DNA from: Candidatus Bathyarchaeota archaeon
GTDB lineage: Archaea > Thermoproteota > Bathyarchaeia > 40CM-2-53-6
DNA: 12,007 nucleotides
Assembly: GCA_005882905.1 (NCBI GenBank)
Contig: VBBG01000083.1
Span: 1-12,007, forward strand
Direction: 5' to 3'
Of the stretch, positions 6,824 through 12,007 are shown piece after piece. The translations under genes and the position numbers were made by a program. Below the pieces are notes generated by a model. It saw only the letters and a program-made list of their open reading frames with translations, searched no databases and was not told the DNA's origin. Numbering within the stretch: position 1 is the first letter of the stretch; every line of letters begins with the position of its first letter.

Positions 6824-7907
6824 AGGGGTCATCAAGGAGAGGAAGCAGCACGTCCTCTCCTCCCTAGAACACCTAGGAGGCCAAGTGTACGACCAGCTGG
6901 CTAAGAAAGAGTTTCCAACAGTCAGGATGCCCAGCAGGTCTATCGCGAACATAATCTACGATGACAAGACGCGTCAGTATATTCTTGGGAAGAGGAATGT
7001 GAAGCGGAGCGCGCGTAATGTCCGACATATCCGACCGTTTACGCAGCTTCTCTGGACCGCACTGTTCACTGATGAGCTGACTGCGCAGAACAAGACCAGT
7101 ACGCTACGGGACGTCTTCTACTCTGCCCAGGCGTATGAGATGGACTTTCAGGATCAACAGGAGAGCGACAATCTCATCACCGATCTCGAGACTGTTACAG
7201 GGTTTTCGAGAGAAGACTTCAACGTGTTTCCTGAAGAGCGGAGTGCGATCTTCGGGGATTTGACGGTCGAGTATACGGTGCCGGGATATGAGGGCCGGAC
7301 GCTCAATCTATCCTCTCACCCGGACGGGGTGATGATCGGCCCCGCTCTCACAACCTCAGAATTTGTCCGGCCCGACAAGAAGAAAGTGGACAAGGTCATA
7401 GCGATAGAGAAGGGCGGTCTGTTTACGAGGTTTATTGAAGAGCGGGTCCACCAGCGGTTCAAAGCAGTCCTAATCCACACGGCCGGCCAAGCTCCCAGGG
7501 CGACGCGCTTTCTGCTTAGGCGCCTAAACCAAGAACTGGATCTTCCAGTGTACATTTTCACTGACGGAGATCCATGGGGAATGCACATTGCCATGGTCAT
7601 TATTTCCGGGTCGGCGAACGCGGCGCATCTGAGAGAGCTGAATACTCCGGACGCGATCTGGGGCGGAGTCTGGGCCACGGACATCGTGGACTACAAACTG
7701 CCGAGCGACCCGTTGACCGACTTGGATATTAAACGGCTGAACGAGCTGGAAAAGGACCCTAGATATGCTGGGGGTCTCTGGCAGAGAGAGATCGATACCT
7801 TCAGAAAGGTCCGGAAAAAGTCAGAGCAAGAAGCATTCAGCAGATACGGGCTGACCTACATTGTAGACGAGTACTTGCCGAAGAAGCTGAAGCTCAAATC
7901 GAACTAG
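6780..7907 (+). CDS. top6A: DNA topoisomerase VI subunit A (Spo11-like DNA-cleaving subunit)
   Basis: This is the catalytic subunit that breaks and rejoins DNA, homologous to meiotic Spo11. The 375-residue protein starts with a Lys/Arg-rich tail of about 22 residues. It then has the winged-helix (CAP-like) domain with the catalytic tyrosine in STLRDVFY (Y114), matching the R-D-[IV]-[FY]-Y motif of Spo11/TopoVI-A. The Toprim domain has its metal-binding glutamate in IAIEKGG (E210) and the acidic cluster TDGDPWG (D262, D264). Length and all key residues are normal. The ATG at 6780 lies inside the end of top6B in a different frame. The overlap encodes the charged tails of both proteins, so neither core domain is affected. 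It ends the RIO1-KH-Top6B-Top6A operon. Confidence 0.97.
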   Translation: MAPKKTKKARKGPSKGVIKERKQHVLSSLEHLGGQVYDQLAKKEFPTVRMPSRSIANIIYDDKTRQYILGKRNVKRSARNVRHIRPFTQLLWTALFTDELTAQNKTSTLRDVFYSAQAYEMDFQDQQESDNLITDLETVTGFSREDFNVFPEERSAIFGDLTVEYTVPGYEGRTLNLSSHPDGVMIGPALTTSEFVRPDKKKVDKVIAIEKGGLFTRFIEERVHQRFKAVLIHTAGQAPRATRFLLRRLNQELDLPVYIFTDGDPWGMHIAMVIISGSANAAHLRELNTPDAIWGGVWATDIVDYKLPSDPLTDLDIKRLNELEKDPRYAGGLWQREIDTFRKVRKKSEQEAFSRYGLTYIVDEYLPKKLKLKSN

Positions 7908-7970
7908 CTACTCCCGGTTGGCTAGTCAGAACTTTGGAGTTTGAGTGTTACAATCGCCTTACCTTTCTGA

Positions 7971-7979
7971 CTTAATAGG
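7971..7979 (+). promoter_or_regulatory. Possible TATA box for the RAM-domain gene
   Basis: The spacer after top6A (7908-8021) contains CTTAATAGG about 43 bp before the ATG at 8022. A start site about 25 bp downstream would give a short leader of around 20 nt. The spacer shows no other gene or strong hairpin. This is a single weak motif match. Confidence 0.35.
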
Positions 7980-8021
7980 CCCCTTCTGAATATTGAATGA
8001 ACCATTCCTAGATGGTCGACA

Positions 8022-8294
8022 ATGGCGAAAGAGGTCCGAGTCTTCTTGAATCTGTTCGTTGAGTCAAAGGAACTCGAAGGGGTAACTCAGAGCCTGGTTA
8101 AGCTTCCAGAGGTGACAGACGTGTACGAAGTAACAGGTGAATACGACATAGTCTGTATGCTCAAGGTCGAGAATATTCTCGCATTTCGCACCGTCCTCAA
8201 GGACAAGGTTCTCAAGATCAACGGCGTCAAAAGCACGGTCTCATCAGTCGTCCTCTACGAGCACAAGCGCGAAGGAAAGACGATCTCAGAATAG
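8022..8294 (+). CDS. Stand-alone Lrp/AsnC ligand-binding (RAM) domain protein
   Basis: The 90-residue protein consists almost entirely of the alpha-beta sandwich RAM domain found at the C-terminus of Lrp/AsnC regulators, where it binds amino acids and drives oligomerisation. The pattern is clear: VFLNLFVESKELEGVTQSL, LPEVTDVYEVTGEYDIVCML, then a helix LAFRTVLKDKVLKINGVKST and a closing strand SSVVLYEHK. The G-E-Y-D-I turn is the usual ligand-contact region. No DNA-binding helix-turn-helix precedes it. The upstream 114 bp encode none, so this is not a truncated regulator but the short single-domain form common in archaea. Such proteins may modulate full-length Lrp partners or sense effectors; the ligand is unknown. 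The 3' end faces the leftward membrane-protein gene. Confidence 0.9.
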   Translation: MAKEVRVFLNLFVESKELEGVTQSLVKLPEVTDVYEVTGEYDIVCMLKVENILAFRTVLKDKVLKINGVKSTVSSVVLYEHKREGKTISE

Positions 8295-8688
8295 TGTATG
8301 GTGGGATTACTTTCTCTTGGTTTGTTTCTTGAAGTCCATACAGCCCGACAGCGATCAGGTTCACGGTAAACAGAATCAAGCTTGGCTCCAGCAAAAGCAG
8401 GCTGTAGCCGACGAGCCAGAAGGCTTCCGCCTTTCCGAAAATGGTCGTTGCCTGCTCCGGCCGAAGAGTCAAAGTAAGAGCGGTCCCGTAATAGTATAGA
8501 GCTGAAATGACTAGGGAGAAGATTACTGAAACAATTATCGCGAGGGTAAACTGAAAGAGTACTGCGTTGATCTCGCCTGAGAAAGAGCGGGGATAGAGGA
8601 AGAAGAGCAGAAAGGTGAAGATCGCGACACTAGTTCCAGCTAGAGTGATGTTGCGGTTAACGTTAGAGTTCGCAATATCAAGGCTCAT
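8227..8688 (-). CDS. Small membrane protein of unknown function, probable frameshift near its 3' end
   Basis: I do not recognise a family. Read leftward, the protein has a short polar N-terminus (MSLDIANSNVNRN) followed by about four hydrophobic segments: AIFTFLLFFLY, then VLFQFTLAIIVSVIFSLVIS, then AFWLVGYSLLLLEPSLI, and a final FTVNLIAVGLYG. I prefer ATG 8688 because AGGAGTG lies seven bases before it. An upstream ATG at 8739 would add 17 residues but would sit almost on the TATA-like element. The frame as given runs 68 bp into the 3' end of the RAM gene with a composition unlike a normal tail. In the neighbouring frame the sequence reads DFKKQTKRK and stops at 8307, leaving 12 bp before the RAM gene stop. 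A one-base insertion at about 8330 would explain this. Confidence is fair that the gene is real and low on its exact end. Confidence 0.62.
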   Translation of the reverse strand: MSLDIANSNVNRNITLAGTSVAIFTFLLFFLYPRSFSGEINAVLFQFTLAIIVSVIFSLVISALYYYGTALTLTLRPEQATTIFGKAEAFWLVGYSLLLLEPSLILFTVNLIAVGLYGLQETNQEKVIPPYTILRSSFLRACARRGRLMRPCF

Positions 8689-8741
8689 GCTCTTGCACTC
8701 CTGTAGATCGATTGTCTCGGATATAGAAATCGATAACATGC

Positions 8742-8750
8742 CTACTTAAG
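8742..8750. promoter_or_regulatory. Palindromic TATA-like element shared by two divergent genes
   Basis: CTACTTAAG with the palindrome CTTAAG sits about 54-62 bp before the preferred start of the leftward membrane protein (8688) and about 23-31 bp before the ATG at 8773 of a small rightward reading frame. The latter distance is what archaeal leaderless or short-leader transcripts show. Motif and spacing are seen directly; promoter activity is inferred. Confidence 0.42.
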
Positions 8751-8772
8751 CTCCGGAAACTGGTGGAGTGCC

Positions 8773-8871
8773 ATGAGAAAGCTATTGAGGAGAATCAAGA
8801 AGGCTGTGAAGGACTTTCTCAATTGGCTTGGCGACGAGCTTTCTGGCTTGACTTTTGGCCTTATTTCCTGA
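8773..8871 (+). CDS. Possible small amphipathic peptide gene, 32 residues
   Basis: A short rightward frame from ATG 8773 to TGA 8871 encodes MRKLLRRIKKAVKDFLNWLG followed by DELSGLTFGLIS. The first 20 residues alternate basic and hydrophobic positions as an amphipathic helix would, with net charge of about +6. The tail is mildly hydrophobic. Support for a real gene comes from a strong Shine-Dalgarno-like GGTGGAG four bases before the ATG and a TATA-like element at about -28. The frame is too short for statistical coding evidence. It is not part of any larger frame and overlaps no other gene. It could be a membrane-active small protein, a regulatory peptide or chance. No family is claimed. Confidence 0.42.
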   Translation: MRKLLRRIKKAVKDFLNWLGDELSGLTFGLIS

Positions 8872-8938
8872 AATTCCATTTCGACTAAATTTCTGTCATG
8901 TCATTGACCCCTGTGTCATCATTCAAAAGAAAAGAAAA

Positions 8939-8948
8939 CCTAAATAGC
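8939..8948 (+). promoter_or_regulatory. Probable TATA box and BRE of proS
   Basis: CCTAAATAGC preceded by the purine run AAGAAAA has the shape of an archaeal BRE/TATA pair. It is the best such match in the 186 bp before proS. Transcription would begin near 8970, giving a leader of roughly 85-90 nt, long for an archaeal gene. The prediction rests on the motif alone. Confidence 0.5.
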
Positions 8949-8982
8949 GTCACTGATGTGTACACTCATAGGATAGATTAGA

Positions 8983-9012
8983 TTGGGTGAGGTTCTTCCA
9001 GGCTCACCTCAA
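8983..9012 (+). promoter_or_regulatory. Hairpin in the proS leader
   Basis: GGTGAG (8986-8991) pairs perfectly with CTCACC (9003-9008) around an 11-base loop. The stem extends through TTG with CAA across a single bulged T at 9009. It lies 45 bases before the proS start in the predicted leader. The GGTGAG strand also resembles a Shine-Dalgarno sequence. It could be a regulatory leader element or simply structured untranslated RNA. I do not match it to a known riboswitch or T-box. Confidence 0.35.
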
Positions 9013-9057
9013 CCGCTCTAGACCTTTTCCCGATCAGCTTCTCGGACGGATATTCCA

Positions 9058-10503
9058 ATGAGTATCAAGGATATTGGTATCACTGTAAAGAAGGCTGACG
9101 ATCTCTCCGAATGGTACACCCAAGTCGTTACCAAGGCTCAGCTGGCTGACTATTCTAGCGCCAAAGGATTCATGGTGCTAATGCCCTACGGGTTCTCCAT
9201 CTGGGAGAGCATCAAGGAACACTTCGACCGGAAGATCAAGGAGATTGGACATCGGAACGCCTACTTTCCCCTACTCATACCCGAACGGTTGCTGAAGAGA
9301 GAGGCGGAGCACTTCGAGGGATTCACACCTGAAGTCTTCTGGGTCACCCATTCCGGGAATAACGAGCTTGGCGAGCGGCTCGCCATCAGGCCGACCTCTA
9401 AGACGATAATCAACGAGTCGTACAGCAGGTGGGTGAAGAGCTGGCGGGACCTACCAGTCCTCATCAACGTCTGGAACTCGGTCTTACGCGCTGAGATCAC
9501 TTCGACCAAGCCCTTCATACGAACAACGGAGTTCCTCTGGCAGGAAGGCCACACGGTCCATGGAACAGAGGAGGAGGCCGAGCACGAGGTCATGACAATT
9601 CTCGAGATTTACAGACGACTCGTCGAAGATCAAGTCGCCATACCTGCTCTCGTGGGTAAGAAGACGGAGAAGGAGAAGTTCAAGGGCGCGGTCTACACCA
9701 CCACCCTCGAAGCAATGATGCCGGACGGGAAAGCGATCCAGATGGGAACCTCGCACCACCTGGGACAGAACTTCTCCAAACCCTTCGAAATCAAGTTCCT
9801 AGGCAAGGACGAGAAAGAACACTTTGCATGGACCACCTCCTGGGGAATCTCCTGGAGGCTGATAGGGGCTATGATCATGGCCCACGGAGACGACAAGGGA
9901 CTAGTCCTCCCTCCCAGGATAGCGCCGATACAGGTCGTGTTCGTCCCGATTCACTACAAGGAGTCTGACAAAGAAACCATCCTACAGACTGCTCACCATA
10001 TCAGCGACAGTCTAGGAAAGCATTCGATCCGAACATTCATCGATGACCGGGAACAGTACACTCCCGGATGGAAATACCACGAGTGGGAAATGAAAGGCGT
10101 ACCGCTCAGAGTCGAGATAGGTCCCCGAGACATGCAGTCAAAACAGGTCACCATTGCGAGACGGGATACTGGAAAGAAGACAGCGGTACCTCAATCAGAT
10201 GCCGTTACTCACATCGTGACTATCCTAGAAGAGATTCAACAATCGCTCCTGCAGAGAGCAAGAGACACTCAGGACAAGCTTACGACCACTGCCACCGACA
10301 TGAAGGGACTCACTTACGCAATAGAAACCACAGGCGGATTCGTCAAGGCCTTCCTATCGGAGGACAGAGATTGTGAAGACAAAATCCAGCAAGAGACCGG
10401 AGCGACAGTTCGAATAGTGCCCTTCAAAGAGTCCGCGAAAGGAAAATGTGTGTTCTGCGGGGCCCCGAATTCGAGAGAAGTCTATTTCGCGAGATCATAC
10501 TAA
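9058..10503 (+). CDS. proS: Prolyl-tRNA synthetase, archaeal/eukaryal type
   Basis: This enzyme attaches proline to tRNA-Pro in the cytoplasm. The 481-residue class II synthetase is of the shorter archaeal/eukaryal type, without the bacterial editing insertion. The N-terminus shows the family's DLSEWYTQVVTKAQLADYS and VKGFMV-like opening. The P-T-S-K proline/ATP site region follows (RLAIRPTSKTIINESY), then motif 2 RTTEFLWQEGHT from R155 and motif 3 GDDKGLVLPPRIAP at 277-290. The anticodon-binding domain contains DDREQYTPGWKYHEWEMKGVPLR in outline. The C-terminal domain ends in the conserved YFARSY. This domain normally has four zinc-binding cysteines; here C439, C464 and C467 are present, but the first position (434, in AFLSEDRDC) is serine. 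ATG 9058 fits the family start. The leader is long and structured. The gene converges on the PfkB gene with a 9-bp overlap at the stop codons. Confidence 0.97.
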   Translation: MSIKDIGITVKKADDLSEWYTQVVTKAQLADYSSAKGFMVLMPYGFSIWESIKEHFDRKIKEIGHRNAYFPLLIPERLLKREAEHFEGFTPEVFWVTHSGNNELGERLAIRPTSKTIINESYSRWVKSWRDLPVLINVWNSVLRAEITSTKPFIRTTEFLWQEGHTVHGTEEEAEHEVMTILEIYRRLVEDQVAIPALVGKKTEKEKFKGAVYTTTLEAMMPDGKAIQMGTSHHLGQNFSKPFEIKFLGKDEKEHFAWTTSWGISWRLIGAMIMAHGDDKGLVLPPRIAPIQVVFVPIHYKESDKETILQTAHHISDSLGKHSIRTFIDDREQYTPGWKYHEWEMKGVPLRVEIGPRDMQSKQVTIARRDTGKKTAVPQSDAVTHIVTILEEIQQSLLQRARDTQDKLTTTATDMKGLTYAIETTGGFVKAFLSEDRDCEDKIQQETGATVRIVPFKESAKGKCVFCGAPNSREVYFARSY

Positions 10504-11412
10504 CATCTTCGACGACTTGACGTGATTGTAGACCCAGCCTGCACGCCGGAACAACTCCGTTCTCGGTATCTGGAACTTGGAAAGCCCTCTCTTTCGAGAG
10601 GCTAACGAAGCGAAGCCTGAGCCGACAGATGAAGCCCACACAGGGTCCTTTGTCGAAAGGTAAGTAGTCAACCAAGACCCAGCAAATACGTCTCCAGCCC
10701 CGGTCGGATCCCGTATTTCACGGTCGGGAAAGGCCGGAACGAAGTGCATATCGCCCGATTGGGCACCCAACCATGAACCATGTCTCCCCATAGTGATTAT
10801 CGCATAATCAGCTTTGAGAGAGAGAAATCGATCAAGGATGCTTTTCGGGTCTCGAGATCCTGTCTGCCTCCTGGCCTCGCCGATTGAGGCTTGAACCATG
10901 TTGCAATGCGAAAGTATCTCGTCAAGATTCCTATGGACATCACGAATTATCCCAGAACCGGTCGTTGTACGTATGAATCCCTGAATGTCCAATGACAAGA
11001 ACTTGCAATGATTTCGAAGATCCTTGACGACAGAATCGGAAATTTCATTGAAGACCGGTCCAAGATGGACCCCTTCGACGACTGCCTGTCTCCGCGGTAC
11101 TGCTACGGGATAGCCAGCAGCAAGTAACCGAAGTTTTCTTTGGCCATTGAGGTTGGTTATCTGGAACCGAGTAGACTGTCCCCGAATCCTGTTCAGTAGC
11201 TTAGTGTCGATATGTCGAGACTCCAAACGTCTTAGGATATCCTGGGGATAATCCTCACCTATATTGCCAAGGATTCTGACTTTTCCCCCAAAATACGCCG
11301 CGGCGCAAGAAGCGAAAAGTGCGCTTCCTCCGGGCTTTGCCCCGACTCCTCGGCGGTCTATCAGTTCATCGATGGTTGGGTTGCCAACCACCATCATCGT
11401 GATAGGCCTCAA
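10495..11412 (-). CDS. PfkB/ribokinase-family sugar or nucleoside kinase
   Basis: This is an ATP-dependent kinase of the ribokinase fold, phosphorylating a sugar, nucleoside or similar alcohol; the substrate cannot be read from sequence. The 305-residue protein opens with MMVVGNPTIDELI and the substrate-site di-glycine motif PGGSALFASCAAAYFG (G28, G29), followed by VRILGNIGEDYP. It ends with the PfkB signature DPTGAGDVFAGSWL, where D235 binds the metal region and D241 is the catalytic base. The core VQASIGEARRQTG matches the family's N-x-x-E-like segment with S-I-G-E. The TTG at 11412 is the longest start. The ATG pair at 11397/11394 is an equally plausible start and would shorten it by five or six residues. 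It diverges from the S26e gene and overlaps proS tail to tail by 9 bp. Archaeal relatives include nucleoside, ribose-1-phosphate and ADP-ribose-type kinases. Confidence 0.9.
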   Translation of the reverse strand: MRPITMMVVGNPTIDELIDRRGVGAKPGGSALFASCAAAYFGGKVRILGNIGEDYPQDILRRLESRHIDTKLLNRIRGQSTRFQITNLNGQRKLRLLAAGYPVAVPRRQAVVEGVHLGPVFNEISDSVVKDLRNHCKFLSLDIQGFIRTTTGSGIIRDVHRNLDEILSHCNMVQASIGEARRQTGSRDPKSILDRFLSLKADYAIITMGRHGSWLGAQSGDMHFVPAFPDREIRDPTGAGDVFAGSWLTTYLSTKDPVWASSVGSGFASLASRKRGLSKFQIPRTELFRRAGWVYNHVKSSKMLV

Positions 11413-11440
11413 AGTCTTGGTTCCCTTCCGCCCGGGAAGA

Positions 11441-11456
11441 GGTTAATTACTAAAGC
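11441..11456. promoter_or_regulatory. Shared AT-rich promoter between the PfkB gene and S26e
   Basis: GGTTAATTACTAAAGC is the only AT-rich block in the 69-bp divergent spacer. It lies about 26-41 bp before the S26e ATG, the right place for a TATA box of a leaderless or short-leader mRNA. On the other strand, CTTTAGTAATTAACC lies about 30-45 bp before the PfkB start. One element may therefore serve both genes. This is inferred from motif and spacing. Confidence 0.45.
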
Positions 11457-11481
11457 CCACGCTAGGTCGTCGAAGAAAGCG

Positions 11482-11754
11482 ATGCCAAAGAAGAGAAGAT
11501 CCCGAGGACGTAGCAAAGGCGGCAAAGGGCGGAGCGAGTTAGTTCAGTGCTCAAACTGTGGGATGCTATCGCCCAGGGATAAAATGAAGCGTGTTACCTC
11601 GTGGGTTTCCCTCGTCGAACCGAGTCTGGCCAAGGAATTACGCGCGCGAGGTGCCTATATTGCCCGTCAGCGGGTGATGAAGAACCTCTGCGTCTCATGC
11701 GCTGTCCACTTCGGAGTCTCGAAAGTTCGTTCTGCGGCCGAAAGACGCATGTAG
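11482..11754 (+). CDS. rps26e: Small ribosomal subunit protein S26e (eS26)
   Basis: This small-subunit ribosomal protein sits near the mRNA exit channel and contacts mRNA upstream of the start codon. It occurs in eukaryotes and in some archaeal groups. The 90-residue protein has a basic N-terminus (KKRRSRGRSKGGKG), the first zinc knuckle CSNC (C23, C26), and the family signature PRDKMKRVTSW. VEPSLAKELRARGAYI and the second knuckle CVSC (C70, C73) in KNLCVSCAVHFG then follow. All zinc ligands are intact and length is normal for the archaeal form. The ATG at 11482 follows a short spacer with a TATA-like block. Its presence argues for a TACK-type archaeon rather than a typical euryarchaeon. Confidence 0.96.
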   Translation: MPKKRRSRGRSKGGKGRSELVQCSNCGMLSPRDKMKRVTSWVSLVEPSLAKELRARGAYIARQRVMKNLCVSCAVHFGVSKVRSAAERRM

Positions 11755-11758
11755 GAAT

Positions 11759-12007
11759 CTACTGAGCTTTCGACAGGATTCTAGAAGCCCGATATACCCG
11801 TGTAACCACGGTAATCGAGGAAAGAACCGCTACCAGAAGAGCTCCTCCCGCCAAGATTGCGTGGGACACGGGCCAGAACAATGTGGCTACGATAAGGATT
11901 AGCAGTCTTTCGGGTCGTTCTGCGATTCCTATCCCCTTCAAGGTAATGCCCTCAACGCCTACGCGCGCTCTGACATAGCTTACCATTAGCGCTGCGGAAA
12001 GAGCCCA
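11759..12007 (-). CDS. CDP-alcohol phosphatidyltransferase family protein (C-terminal part; 5' end beyond window)
   Basis: This is an integral membrane enzyme of phospholipid head-group synthesis. It transfers an alcohol phosphate such as inositol phosphate to CDP-archaeol, with release of CMP. Only the last 82 residues are present; the frame stays open through the right edge and begins WALSAALMVSYVRAR. The segment LMVSYVRARVGVEGITLKGIGIAERPERLLIL is the characteristic middle-to-late part of the archaeal family, covering S-Y-x-R-A-R and the G-I-A-E-R-P-E-R loop. Two hydrophobic spans follow and the protein ends in a basic tail (RVYRASRILSKAQ). The catalytic D-x-x-D-G-x-x-A-R motif would lie upstream, outside the window. 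Archaetidylinositol phosphate synthase is the best guess. It converges on S26e with only four bases between stops. Confidence 0.87.
   Translation of the reverse strand, partial: WALSAALMVSYVRARVGVEGITLKGIGIAERPERLLILIVATLFWPVSHAILAGGALLVAVLSSITVVTRVYRASRILSKAQ

Noticed and set aside
7908..8021. Possible tRNA or small RNA gene between top6A and the RAM gene.
   Set aside because: No acceptor stem, T-loop consensus or box C/D motifs could be found.
8940..8985. Possible box C/D guide RNA around ACTGATGTG.
   Set aside because: The C-box match is imperfect and no suitably spaced D box follows, so the leader interpretation is preferred.
1..12007. CRISPR array, insertion sequence, integrase, toxin-antitoxin or defence genes.
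   Set aside because: No direct-repeat array, transposase, integrase or known defence domain was seen on either strand; apart from the Liv locus the genes are housekeeping or small unknowns.

Overview
This window comes from an archaeon, most likely a TACK-group lineage (Thaumarchaeota/Nitrososphaeria or a relative). That placement is inferred from gene content. It carries eukaryote-type ribosomal protein S26e, both subunits of topoisomerase VI, a RIO1 kinase next to a Dim2/Pno1-like KH protein, an archaeal/eukaryal-type prolyl-tRNA synthetase, an archaeal CDP-alcohol phosphatidyltransferase and a stand-alone Lrp/AsnC RAM domain. Several starts are TTG, promoters look like archaeal TATA boxes, and genes are tightly packed. 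No rRNA, tRNA, CRISPR array, insertion sequence or phage gene was recognised.

Region 1 (1-3902) is a branched-chain amino-acid-type (Liv) ABC uptake locus. A LivH-like permease runs leftward off the window edge. A membrane-anchored substrate-binding protein diverges from it with only 14 bp between start codons, and is followed by genes for the two ATPases, LivG and LivF. Both ATPase genes are broken. livG lacks roughly 18 codons and shifts frame just after the Walker A region. livF lacks roughly 40 codons near its 3' end, and its true C-terminal tail survives in another frame. The permease (as far as it is present) and the binding protein look intact. The locus is therefore either a decaying transporter or affected by assembly errors.

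Region 2 (3928-7907) is a compact rightward housekeeping operon: RIO1 kinase, KH-domain protein (4-bp ATGA overlap), topoisomerase VI subunit B, then subunit A, which starts inside the end of subunit B (44-bp overlap). Ribosome maturation and DNA topology genes are thus apparently co-transcribed. All key catalytic residues are visible.

Region 3 (8022-9057) holds a RAM-domain protein, a leftward small membrane protein whose 3' end probably contains a one-base frameshift, a possible 32-residue amphipathic peptide gene facing away from it across a shared promoter, and an approximately 120-bp leader with a hairpin before proS.

Region 4 (9058-12007) holds prolyl-tRNA synthetase, a convergent PfkB-family sugar/nucleoside kinase, ribosomal protein S26e diverging from the kinase gene across a shared AT-rich promoter, and the C-terminal part of a membrane CDP-alcohol phosphatidyltransferase entering from the right edge. 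I did not find a convincing new multi-gene system. The points most worth a second look are the double lesion in the Liv ATPases, the insertion in LivG, the possible small-peptide gene, and the proS leader.
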